This document shows, in pieces, positions 8,762 to 17,282 of a stretch of 64,000 bases of DNA. Source of the DNA: Flavobacteriales bacterium (lineage in GTDB: Bacteria; Bacteroidota; Bacteroidia; Flavobacteriales_D; CAJJDF01); the NCBI GenBank assembly GCA_018609055.1, contig JABAYJ010000001.1:1-64000 (forward strand). The letters run 5' to 3'. The notes beneath the pieces were generated by a model. It saw only the letters and a list, made by a program, of their open reading frames with translations. It did not search any database and was not told the origin of the DNA. Positions within the stretch are counted from its first letter, which is position 1. The number at the start of each line of letters is the position of its first letter. A program made the translations under genes and the position numbers.

Positions 8762-11700
8762 TTAAAAGTCTAATTTCACACCAATTCTGATAGTTCTTGG
8801 TAATGAATAATTAAAAGGGTTATTCGCTCTTAAAGCGTAATATTGTCTGAATGAAGCTTCGCTTATTTGATTCTGGATAATAGATTGATATTGTGGATCA
8901 GATAAGTACCCATCATCATCAGCATTCCCAGTTGCTCTGTATACTCCAATTATGTTTTGAGTATTAAATAAGTTGTTTACTAATAAGTAAACATTTAAAG
9001 CTGCTGTTTTTTGTTTTTTCTCTCCAAACTTTAACATAAAGTTTCTATCAACCTGAAGTGCAACTCTAAAGTTACCTGGTCTTCTTGATCCGTTTGGTGT
9101 TCCTTCAAGTACATTTGCTACACCTCCAAAAATTGGTACTGCAAATTTAGAAGCTGAATAAGGTGTTCCTGAAGCGTAGTTTGCTGTAAAATTAGCACCT
9201 GTGTTTTCAAAAATCTTTTTACCAGCAATTACAAGTCCATTGTAATCTTTACCTTCTCCAAATCTATAATCAACTGTTGCAGTTACAACATGTCTTTGAT
9301 CATAACTGTAAGGGAAAATTGCTCTTAAGTTAGGTTGACCTGCATTAATTAATGCTAAAGAAGATCCAGGATTAGAACCTGTTCCTTCAGCAAACTGTAA
9401 TGTATAAGAAACCTTCATCCAAAGATTCTTAGATTTTCTTTTGTCGTAAGTTAAAGTAATACCTTTTACAGTTCCAAAATCTAAGTTACCATATGAACGG
9501 TAAGTTTTAGGATAAGCTCCTGCAACATTTACAACAGTAATTTCATCTCTTTGTTCTCTGTAAAACCCTGCAATTTTTAAAGAAGATGATCTGCTCAATA
9601 CTTGTTGGAATCCAACTTCATAATCAATTGTTCTTGTTGGCCTCAAATCTGGATTATTAATTACATCTGCACTAATATTATCAATGTATAAATAATCTAA
9701 AGGGTTTAATCTAATTCCTGTTGTAGGTCTTTGTGAAAGAATATCATAGTGAGCAAAGAATAAGGCATCTTCTGATATCGGGAATGAGAACGAAATTCTT
9801 GGCATAACTATAATAGAAGGGTTGTAATCTTCAAAAGCATTTGAACTAATTTCATCATCATCACTTACTCCTTCAGCTAAATATGGAGCTATTCCGTTTG
9901 GTGATTCAATTGTTTTAGGATCACTAACTTCTACACCTTCAGCATTGTACCATGTATTTCCATCTCTATATCCATTAATGGCAGTAGGAGCATTAATATC
10001 ATTCACATAAACAACATAATCATCTCCAATGTTTTCTGGGTGAGAACCAAAGTCACCTACTTCTGCAGCAGTTTTTGCTGGTCTTAATAAATATTTATCT
10101 CTTAATACTGCTTGGTTTGCATCAAATCTATCAACTCTAAGTCCTACGTTAAATATAATGTCATTAAAAGCAAATTTATCCATTACAAATCCCGCAAAAT
10201 AAATAGGTTCAAAAGCTGAAACTGGTCTAGTGTTATTTCCAAATTCATCAGTTTCAGTAAAGAAATCATCAAGACTTGGGTTAGATGTTAATTTTTTTCC
10301 TGTGTGATCATATCCATAGTAGTTTACATAACTTCTATTAAATCCACCGTTTGTTAATTCATCAGCACTAAAGAAATCAACATTAAATTGAGAAGGATCT
10401 AATCCATCTACATTAATAAAGTCTGAGCCATTAGGGTCTAACCCTAAAGAGTTTCTCAAGTTATAATCAAAATAAGACTGACTTTCAGAACTGATTAATC
10501 TGTCATAAGTTCTGTATTGATAAGTACCTCTGTACTCATCAGTAAAATTTTCTAAATCAAGCTCAGAAATGTGGTTATTTGCCAATTGACGCATTCTTGT
10601 CCATAATGGAATTGGACTTAAGCTGTAAAATCTATCCGATCTCTGCTCATATTCAAATCCAACTGTTATTGCATGATCACCCATATTTGCACTTCCTGAG
10701 GCAGACACTCTAAATTGCGCATTGTCACCATAAGCATACTGTCCTGGCTGTAAACCAATGTTGTTAAAAAGAGGTGTAGCGGACGAACCGTAAATACCTC
10801 TTGGCGAATCTCCGTTTCTTAATGCGTTACCTCCCAAAATTTGGTCTAATGCAAATACATTATTATCTGCTAAATCATAATATTGTCTGGTAACTGCTGC
10901 TAAATCTGAATTTATATCAGAAGGATCAAAATCAACTCCAAATTCTTGAAATCCATTATGAACAAACCTATTATTTACTTCATCAAATTCATAACTATTT
11001 TCGAATTGTCTGTCAAAATTTCCGACATATCCATAATTGAATATATTGTCACCATGTCTTGTGTTTTGAGTCTGAGATGAGTTCCTACTGTAATCTACCA
11101 TCACAGTATAGTAGGCATTTTTAATTTTTGATTGTTCTTCAGAATCTTCAGAAACATTATTAGCAAATCTCTGAGTTAACTTACCATAAACTCTCCATGT
11201 ATTGGCTGTAGTGTTAGATAAATTATCTGAGTTTAATAAAGAACTATTAAAACTATAATTATTACCAGAGTTCCAATCTAAAGTACCTCCAAAAGATAAG
11301 TTTACATTAGGCCCAGTGTTAACATCAATCTTGGTAGAAATAGAAGCTCTCTTATCTACAACATTTTGTCTGAATTTAACTTCTTCAAAATCTTCAGCAG
11401 TTAAAAATTCAGACTTATAGTTTATCCCTCCTGTTCCATTAGAAACTACTGGGTTGTCTAAAATATCTTGCTTCACATCATCTTTAACTTGAAACTGATC
11501 AATTGCAAATGGACGTGTATCAATAATATGTGTCGCATTCCCTGAGATAAAGAAACCTAATATAGGTTTGATCTTTTTTCCTGTTGAGTCTTTCTTCATC
11601 AATAAAGGACCTGATAAACTTCCTTCTAATAAGTTATATCCATAATTATCTAATCCGTATGTATTGTCTCCAATCTTGTACCCAGAGGTTACATATTCAA

Positions 11701-12406
11701 TACCCCCAAAATAAAAACTTGAAGGACCACGAGTAGTAATTGAAATAATTCCTCCTGTTGCATCTCCGTAGTTTGCAGGTAAACCTCCAGTAATTACAGC
11801 AACCTCTTGTATTGCTGATTTTGGCAGGTTAGATGACCCTCTAACTTTAATCCCATCAATGTAATAATAAGTTGCTTCTGATCTTGAACCTCTAATACTA
11901 GAGATACTTCCATTAGCATCAGTTTGTACACCTCCTACTTGTGCAGCAATAGATCCTGCAGATCTTCCTGGCATTTTAGCAATTTCATCTTTAGTCATTG
12001 TACCTCCCGAAGCACCTCCATCTCTATCAATCAATGGAACTTCATAATCTACAACTGTAAACTCTTCAAGCTCAACATCTCCAGACTCAAGTGGGATATC
12101 TTGAAAAGTTATCTTATTACTCTTTATTAATAAATTATTCACCTGAAACTTTTTGTAACCTACAAAACTAACTTTCAAAGTATATTCCCCTGGTTCTATA
12201 GAGTTAATAAGGAAATTTCCATCCAAATCAGATGCAGCTCCAGCCTTTTGAGAACCATTTTGCTCCAAAACTAAATTTACGAAAGGCAAAGTTTCACCTG
12301 TTGCTTTATCCGTAATTTGTCCTTTTAATTGACCTGTCCCCTGTTGAGAATAAATCAAAGACAAAGAAATTGTCGCTAATAATGTTAGAATAATTTTTTT
12401 AATCAT
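8762..12406 (-). CDS. TonB-dependent receptor with carboxypeptidase-like regulatory domain
   Basis: Outer-membrane TonB-dependent receptor of 1214 residues. It has a signal peptide (MIKKIILTLLATISLSLIYSQ), then a CarboxypepD_reg-like beta-sandwich (about residues 25-105: GQLKGQITDKATGETLPFVN through GEYTLKVSFVGYKKFQV). The plug domain (about 120-230) contains SSIRGSRSEATYYYIDG and GGLPANYGDATGGIISITTR. A long 22-strand-type barrel follows and ends in Phe (RIGVKLDF). No SusD partner is adjacent, so it is not a classical SusCD glycan transporter. It is the first gene of the trio with the giant secreted protein and the PorV-like barrel. The ligand is unknown; a role in assembling or energising export of the neighbour is inference only. 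Confidence 0.88.
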   Translation of the reverse strand: MIKKIILTLLATISLSLIYSQQGTGQLKGQITDKATGETLPFVNLVLEQNGSQKAGAASDLDGNFLINSIEPGEYTLKVSFVGYKKFQVNNLLIKSNKITFQDIPLESGDVELEEFTVVDYEVPLIDRDGGASGGTMTKDEIAKMPGRSAGSIAAQVGGVQTDANGSISSIRGSRSEATYYYIDGIKVRGSSNLPKSAIQEVAVITGGLPANYGDATGGIISITTRGPSSFYFGGIEYVTSGYKIGDNTYGLDNYGYNLLEGSLSGPLLMKKDSTGKKIKPILGFFISGNATHIIDTRPFAIDQFQVKDDVKQDILDNPVVSNGTGGINYKSEFLTAEDFEEVKFRQNVVDKRASISTKIDVNTGPNVNLSFGGTLDWNSGNNYSFNSSLLNSDNLSNTTANTWRVYGKLTQRFANNVSEDSEEQSKIKNAYYTVMVDYSRNSSQTQNTRHGDNIFNYGYVGNFDRQFENSYEFDEVNNRFVHNGFQEFGVDFDPSDINSDLAAVTRQYYDLADNNVFALDQILGGNALRNGDSPRGIYGSSATPLFNNIGLQPGQYAYGDNAQFRVSASGSANMGDHAITVGFEYEQRSDRFYSLSPIPLWTRMRQLANNHISELDLENFTDEYRGTYQYRTYDRLISSESQSYFDYNLRNSLGLDPNGSDFINVDGLDPSQFNVDFFSADELTNGGFNRSYVNYYGYDHTGKKLTSNPSLDDFFTETDEFGNNTRPVSAFEPIYFAGFVMDKFAFNDIIFNVGLRVDRFDANQAVLRDKYLLRPAKTAAEVGDFGSHPENIGDDYVVYVNDINAPTAINGYRDGNTWYNAEGVEVSDPKTIESPNGIAPYLAEGVSDDDEISSNAFEDYNPSIIVMPRISFSFPISEDALFFAHYDILSQRPTTGIRLNPLDYLYIDNISADVINNPDLRPTRTIDYEVGFQQVLSRSSSLKIAGFYREQRDEITVVNVAGAYPKTYRSYGNLDFGTVKGITLTYDKRKSKNLWMKVSYTLQFAEGTGSNPGSSLALINAGQPNLRAIFPYSYDQRHVVTATVDYRFGEGKDYNGLVIAGKKIFENTGANFTANYASGTPYSASKFAVPIFGGVANVLEGTPNGSRRPGNFRVALQVDRNFMLKFGEKKQKTAALNVYLLVNNLFNTQNIIGVYRATGNADDDGYLSDPQYQSIIQNQISEASFRQYYALRANNPFNYSLPRTIRIGVKLDF

Positions 12407-12696
12407 ACTAGTGTAATTTTTATAAATCCCTTAAACATAAGAGGATTGATTAGTGTTGTTTCATCCTAAATAGAAAACTATAGAATAGTTACAAGTCGTA
12501 AATATAAAATATTTTTAAGTTTTTTTAACATAATCTTAAGTCAAATATATTAGATATTTTCTTTGTACTAAGGTTTAATAATCTAAAAGAATATAAAAAT
12601 ATACAGGTCAATATTTTACACCATTAAAAGACTAATTATTTAAAGGTAGAATATTAGTATTTATGTACAGACTTAGGCTATAAAAGGTAAAAATCA
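12407..12696. other. Intergenic region upstream of the TonB receptor trio
   Basis: 290 bases with no supportable ORF or RNA gene. On the minus strand TATATTTG at 12549-12542 resembles a flavobacterial -7 box, but there is no TTG at the right spacing and it lies about 136 bases from the receptor start. It may hold the trio's promoter; nothing else is visible. Confidence 0.4.
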
Positions 12697-12957
12697 TTAC
12701 TTTTTCTTCCTGTTAGATTTCCTTCTATTTCTCTTTAATCTTCTCCTAACTTTCTTGTCTTGTATCTTTAAATGTCTTTTATGAGCCTCTTTTGTTGCTT
12801 TCTTTTTTTTCTTTTCCTTTTTCTTTTCCGCTTTATCAACTTGTTTCTGTCGTTTTTTTGGAGACATTGATTTCCTTTTTCTAGAATTTTGTGAAAAGGA
12901 AATTACAGGAGTAATAATAATAAACAAAAGAAGTAAAATAGCAGATATTCATTTCAT
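12697..12957 (-). pseudogene. Small basic secreted protein with in-frame TGA at codon 3
   Basis: From the ATG at 12957 the frame reads Met-Lys-TGA and then stays open as ISAILLLLFIIITPVISFSQ, a typical signal peptide. A very basic tail follows (SRKRKSMSPKKRQKQ and further Lys/Arg runs, ending KSNRKKK) to the TAA at 12697. The sequence looks like an original MKW- or MKR-type signal peptide whose third codon became TGA. If translation instead begins at a non-ATG codon such as TTG at 12927, a 76-residue product with a shortened hydrophobic segment would result. The repetitive Lys/Arg composition resembles small basic exported proteins common in Flavobacteriales; their function is unknown. It could be a recent pseudogene, a non-ATG-start gene or a sequencing error. 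Confidence 0.5.
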
Positions 12958-12996
12958 ACTTGAAGATAAGAAAATATCGAATAAAAAATTAAAAAA

Positions 12997-13224
12997 TTAA
13001 ATCACAAAAAAAGCCTCACTATTTCTAGTAGTAGGCAAAGTATAGCCAACTGGTCCAGCAGTTAAGAAAAAGAATCCAGTAGGAGATACCGGAGTAAATA
13101 GATACATAGCTTCTCCACTTTGTGCACATCTAGATTCAACTAAAAAAGTTTGAGTCAATTGCGACAAGGCAGATGTCATACCAATTATTAGAAATGATAC
13201 GGTTAACAGTAGTTTATTTTTCAT
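12997..13224 (-). CDS. Small secreted protein of unknown function
   Basis: A 75-residue ORF starting at the ATG at 13224, giving a clear signal peptide (MKNKLLLTVSFLIIGMTSA, then LSQ). A longer in-frame start at 13257 would put eleven extra residues before the signal peptide and is less likely. The mature part is only about 53 residues: LTQTFLVESRCAQSGEAMYL, then a Gly/Pro/Phe-rich tail ending in NSEAFFVI. It has one cysteine and no motif I recognise. It stands alone between the basic ORF and a divergent beta-barrel gene. The signal peptide supports a real gene; the function is unknown. Confidence 0.55.
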   Translation of the reverse strand: MKNKLLLTVSFLIIGMTSALSQLTQTFLVESRCAQSGEAMYLFTPVSPTGFFFLTAGPVGYTLPTTRNSEAFFVI

Positions 13225-13419
13225 ATGGTCTTTTTTGAAATTACAATATTTGAGCAACTATATGTATTGATTACTTCCTAGACAAAAGTTTTCTAACATA
13301 TTTTAACATATAAGTTTTGTATTGTATATATTAAATTTAAAAGTGTATGTTAATTAAAACTTATTCCTTTTATAAAAAATTGATTTACCTATCTTTACAA
13401 ATAATAAATAACCCTAAGA

Positions 13420-14175
13420 ATGAGAACACTAATCTTTATATTTCTTTTTTATTATTCAATTAATTATTCCTCAGCACAATCCAGCATAAATGATTCTTCC
13501 ATTTTTATGCCTTTGCTAAAACTGGGTTATTCAAATAACTTTCCAACAGCTGATTTGAAAAATAGAGTTGGATACACATCCTCACTAAATGTTAGATTAG
13601 AAATAAAATTAAAAAATCAATTTATAGTTGGGGGTAGGTATGACTTCCTATTCGGAAACAACTTTAAAGATTCTGGAATGCTAAAGGATTTGGCAAATTC
13701 TGATGGACAGATAATAAATGTTAATGGACAGTACGGATCCTATGAAATGTTGCAAAGAGGACACCATTTAGGAATGTACATTGGGAGGTTGTTTCCTGTT
13801 TTTTCTCCAAATCCAAATTCTGGTATTATTGTCACTGCTGGTTTAGGTTTATTAGCTTATCGCGTAAATTTTAATAATATAAGTGGAGATATAGTACAAT
13901 TCACCTCTAATTACGTAGCAGGTTACGATAGATATACCTCAGGAGTTAGTTTGACACAATATGTTGGATACAGGTATATGAGTAAGAATAAGTTGATGAA
14001 TTTCTATGGTGGTATTGAATTTAATCAGGCATATACCAAAGTAAGAAGAGACTACCAGGTAGATTACGAAATAAACGATCCTAGATTTGGAATGCGGAAC
14101 GACAACTTTTGGAACATACAAATAGGCTGGATTTTGCCTATTTACAAACGATCTCCAAAAGAGTTTTATTATTAA
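13420..14175 (+). CDS. Outer-membrane beta-barrel protein, unknown function
   Basis: A 251-residue protein with a signal peptide (MRTLIFIFLFYYSINYSSAQ, cleavage after residue 19 or 20). Alternating amphipathic strands follow, such as LNVRLEIKLKNQFIVGGRYD and YVGYRYMSKNKLMNFYGGIE, and the chain ends IQIGWILPIYKRSPKEFYY. The pattern fits a small 8-10-strand outer-membrane barrel of the PorT/OmpW-like kind found widely in Bacteroidota. No specific family motif is recognised. It is a lone plus-strand gene, convergent with lpxH (62-base gap, no clear terminator hairpin). Confidence 0.68.
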   Translation: MRTLIFIFLFYYSINYSSAQSSINDSSIFMPLLKLGYSNNFPTADLKNRVGYTSSLNVRLEIKLKNQFIVGGRYDFLFGNNFKDSGMLKDLANSDGQIINVNGQYGSYEMLQRGHHLGMYIGRLFPVFSPNPNSGIIVTAGLGLLAYRVNFNNISGDIVQFTSNYVAGYDRYTSGVSLTQYVGYRYMSKNKLMNFYGGIEFNQAYTKVRRDYQVDYEINDPRFGMRNDNFWNIQIGWILPIYKRSPKEFYY

Positions 14176-14237
14176 TAAATAATTTACGTTTTATACCTTA
14201 ATATGTAACTAAATTAAAAATATGACTATTTCAACTA

Positions 14238-15068
14238 TTAACTTACTGTAAACGTATTGATTGAAATTGTTTTTCCATTGAACTTAGAGTATGTATTGTG
14301 TGATATCCATTCCCCAAGATTTATGTAAGTAGATGAGTCATTTAATTTCACTTCAATTGGGTGATGTCTGTGTCCAAAAATAAAATAATCAACATGCTTT
14401 TGTTTTAGTTTTTCTTTACAAAAAGTAATAAGCCACTCTTTGTCCTCTCCCAAGAACTTATTGTCATTTATAGAATGTTTTCGACTTGATTTTGAGAAAA
14501 AATTCGCTAAACCTATTCCAAAATTAGGGTGAAGTCGTGCGAATAACCATTGACAAACTTTACTCGAAAACACCTTCTTAATAAACTTATAGCTGTAATC
14601 TCCAGGTCCCAATCCATCACCATGAGCGATAAAAATGGAAGTGCTATTGACAAGTAATTCAATTTCTTGCTTGTGAATTTTAACTCCAAGTTCTTTTTCT
14701 AAATAATCAAACATCCACATATCGTGGTTACCAGTAAAAAACTCAATTTCTATTCCTGAGTCAGTAAGCTCAGCAATTTTGCCTAAGAACCTAGTAAATC
14801 CTTTAGGTATTGCTCGCTTATACTCGAACCAAAAGTCAAAAATATCTCCTACTAAATAAATCTTAAAAGCATCTCCTTTTATAGAATCTAACCATGATAC
14901 AATCCTATTCTCTCGCTTTCTGCTTTCTTCATGAGTAGGAACCCCTAAATGAAAATCAGAAGCAAAATAAATATTTTTACCTTCAGGTAAATCGATAGCC
15001 TGAACATTGCTGTGGCTGTTGTTCTTATTTTTTTGGATGTCTTTTGTATTTAAATGGTTAGTTTCCAA
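14238..15068 (-). CDS. lpxH: UDP-2,3-diacylglucosamine diphosphatase LpxH
   Basis: Membrane-associated metallophosphoesterase that cleaves UDP-2,3-diacylglucosamine to lipid X and UMP in lipid A synthesis. All calcineurin-like motifs are present in order: DFHLG (Asp38, His40), GDIFDFW (Asp75, Asp78), GNHD (Asn114, His115), HGDG (His149) and GHRHHP near residue 233. The basic segment after HGDGLGPGDYSYK, with WLFARLHPNFGIGLANF, is typical of the Bacteroidota enzyme. The assigned start adds about 30 hydrophilic residues before the core and overlaps the preceding thioredoxin gene by 11 bases, implying co-transcription. lpxK lies in the same minus-strand run. Confidence 0.9.
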   Translation of the reverse strand: METNHLNTKDIQKNKNNSHSNVQAIDLPEGKNIYFASDFHLGVPTHEESRKRENRIVSWLDSIKGDAFKIYLVGDIFDFWFEYKRAIPKGFTRFLGKIAELTDSGIEIEFFTGNHDMWMFDYLEKELGVKIHKQEIELLVNSTSIFIAHGDGLGPGDYSYKFIKKVFSSKVCQWLFARLHPNFGIGLANFFSKSSRKHSINDNKFLGEDKEWLITFCKEKLKQKHVDYFIFGHRHHPIEVKLNDSSTYINLGEWISHNTYSKFNGKTISINTFTVS

Positions 15069-16113
15069 AAATCTCTTTTAACTTACTTGCAAGGGCTGGC
15101 CCTCTAAGACGAGTCCCTATAACTTTTCCCTCTTTGTCTATCAGAACAGTGTAGGGAATTCCTCTGAACCCATAAATTTGAGTTGCTGCAGATCCCCATC
15201 CTTTAAGGTCACTTACATGACTTTTCCAGGTTAAGTTATCTTTTTTTATTGCTCCTTCCCATGCAGCTTTGCTTTTATCAAGCGATACGCTATATACCTC
15301 AAACTCTTGATCTTTGTACTTGTTATACAAATTTACTACATTGGGATTTTCTCTTCGGCAAGGACCACACCATGATGCCCAAAAATCAATTAGAACATAT
15401 TTCCCTCTCAATGATTCTAGGGTAATAAAGGTTCCATCAGGACTTGGCATGTTTACTTCTGGAGCAACACTTCCTATTGGCGTCTTTGGTTTTGGTTTGT
15501 TTTGCTTAGCTTTTTCGGCTTGTGCAATTTGTTTTTGAGCAGTTAATAAACTACTATGATACAAGGTATTCGGATAAGATTCTCCTATTCCTTTTGCTGC
15601 AATACTAATGGCTTCTTTGGGTTCAATAATATCATTTAAAGCTACAAATACAACCAGTGATTTAGAATTATCTTTCACGAAGTTGAATGCATATTTCGAC
15701 ATTGAATCCTTAGTAATTTCGGAACTTTTGACCGAATAATATTGTTGTATTAGTTCATTGTCTTTAGAACCAGAAACTTGGTAGTTTTTATCTTTAAAAT
15801 CTTTAGAAGTTTTGATTTTAATTTTCTCTTCTTTTTTTAGAATTAGCAACTGGGTTTCTTTGTTATTTTCAACAGTAGAAAGCGAGAAAAAATCATCAAT
15901 TTCAACTGGTGTAGAAAGTTGGAAATTTCCAAAGAAATTAACTTTGCTGGAATCTACCTTCACCATTTTATTTCCTTTGTTATGATTAAGATAAACCATT
16001 GTTCCTCTTGCTTTCTTCATTTTACCTTTTACCACAGTATTTTCTTGCGAAAAACTATGACTACATAAAAATCCAATAAATAATGCTGTAACTAGTGTTT
16101 TATTCATTTTCAA
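15058..16113 (-). CDS. TlpA-like thioredoxin with DUF4369-type N-terminus, CGPC active site
   Basis: A 351-residue exported thiol-disulfide oxidoreductase. It has a signal peptide (MKMNKTLVTALFIGFLCSHSFS). The N-terminal beta-rich part (KGKMKKARGTMVYLNH) fits DUF4369. The C-terminal TlpA/AhpC-type thioredoxin has APEVNMPSPDGTFITLESLR and the redox motif WASWCGPCRRENPN near residues 243-256. A cis-Pro segment (GIPYTVLIDKEGKVI) follows. It is paralogous to the next upstream gene, which it overlaps by 14 bases, indicating tandem duplication and coupled translation. The likely role is periplasmic disulfide reduction, for example of cytochrome c or outer-membrane proteins; the substrate is unknown. 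Confidence 0.88.
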   Translation of the reverse strand: MKMNKTLVTALFIGFLCSHSFSQENTVVKGKMKKARGTMVYLNHNKGNKMVKVDSSKVNFFGNFQLSTPVEIDDFFSLSTVENNKETQLLILKKEEKIKIKTSKDFKDKNYQVSGSKDNELIQQYYSVKSSEITKDSMSKYAFNFVKDNSKSLVVFVALNDIIEPKEAISIAAKGIGESYPNTLYHSSLLTAQKQIAQAEKAKQNKPKPKTPIGSVAPEVNMPSPDGTFITLESLRGKYVLIDFWASWCGPCRRENPNVVNLYNKYKDQEFEVYSVSLDKSKAAWEGAIKKDNLTWKSHVSDLKGWGSAATQIYGFRGIPYTVLIDKEGKVIGTRLRGPALASKLKEIFGN

Positions 16114-17272
16114 ATATTTCGTTCAGTTTTTCTTCTAACTCTACGCCTCTTAATCCTCGCGCCAGTACTTTACCTTTTCTATCAATTAACACTGTGAAAG
16201 GGATACTACCAAAACCATAAATATTAATAGCTTCAGTTTGCCATTGTTTTAAATCACTAGTATGTGAATTCCATACTAGCCCGTCAGCTTTTATAGCCTC
16301 TTCCCATTTACTTTTGTCATTATCCAATGAAAAGCTATATACTTCAAATCCTTTAGATTTATATTGGTTGTATAACCTTACCACATTAGGGTTTTCTGCT
16401 CTACATGGTCTACACCATGAAGCCCAAAAATCTATAAGCACTATTTTACCTCTTAATGATGACAACTTGATGTTTTTTCCATTTGGGCTTGGAAAATCTA
16501 GCTCAGGTGCCATTCCTCCGATAGGTAACATTGCATTCATTTTTTCATCCATCTTTTTTTGCTGTTCCATTTGGACAGCTAGTTGCTCCTCGAGTCTTTT
16601 AATATCCTCATTTAAACTAGTAGCATAAGGCGAATTAGGCAGAGTTTTGTTAATGTCTTCTGCCACTTCTTTAAGGAGTTCCATTTCTGAGTTTGGATCT
16701 ATTTTTGCTATTACGGCAATTAATGCTTCGGAACCTTTATTGGTTTCAATGTAGTTTTTTCGGTACTCCAAAAAATCCTGATTCTTTTTCATCATCTGTA
16801 TTTCAATGGATGCCATAGATTGCGGATTGTTTGAAACCAGATTTCTCTCTTCAGATTTTTTTTGATTAAAAATCATCATGTCATAAACTTTATTGTAAAA
16901 CTCTGATATTTGTGCAGAAGATTTAGAGCCGGAAACACTGTAATCCATAGCGAATTGCTGATTATTTTTAATATCTAAATTCATTTCATTTGTTTCCGAA
17001 TCCAATACTATTGGAAACGTATTACGAAGAGAACTTCCAAAATGAAAAACTCCTTTTTTAGGCTCCTTTATATTAAGAGTGAATTTTCCTTCTTTGGATA
17101 ATACAACCGAATCAATTGGTGTTAAAAATTTATCTTCAAGGGCATATAAATACACTTGTTGGTTTTCAGCTAAACCTATCATATCAACAGATCCATTGAT
17201 TACATGGTTAGCTTGTTTTTCGCAGTTTAATAATGCGAAAAGAACGATAATATATAAACTTAATTTCTTCAT
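16100..17272 (-). CDS. TlpA-like thioredoxin lipoprotein with CRPC active site
   Basis: A 390-residue paralogue of the preceding gene. The N-terminus MKKLSLYIIVLFALLNCEKQ carries a lipobox (LLNC, acylated Cys17), so it is probably a periplasm-facing lipoprotein rather than a soluble protein. It has a DUF4369-like beta domain (INGSVDMIGLAENQQVYLYA), a Met/Gln-rich helical linker (EEQLAVQMEQQKKMDEKM) and a C-terminal thioredoxin. Its redox motif is WASWCRPCRAENPN near residues 281-294, with Arg in place of the usual Gly-Pro first residue. The cis-Pro segment is GSIPFTVLIDRKGKVL. The CRPC dipeptide should shift redox potential compared with CGPC, suggesting the two copies have specialised. Confidence 0.87.
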   Translation of the reverse strand: MKKLSLYIIVLFALLNCEKQANHVINGSVDMIGLAENQQVYLYALEDKFLTPIDSVVLSKEGKFTLNIKEPKKGVFHFGSSLRNTFPIVLDSETNEMNLDIKNNQQFAMDYSVSGSKSSAQISEFYNKVYDMMIFNQKKSEERNLVSNNPQSMASIEIQMMKKNQDFLEYRKNYIETNKGSEALIAVIAKIDPNSEMELLKEVAEDINKTLPNSPYATSLNEDIKRLEEQLAVQMEQQKKMDEKMNAMLPIGGMAPELDFPSPNGKNIKLSSLRGKIVLIDFWASWCRPCRAENPNVVRLYNQYKSKGFEVYSFSLDNDKSKWEEAIKADGLVWNSHTSDLKQWQTEAINIYGFGSIPFTVLIDRKGKVLARGLRGVELEEKLNEIFENE

Positions 17273-17282
17273 ATTTAACTGA

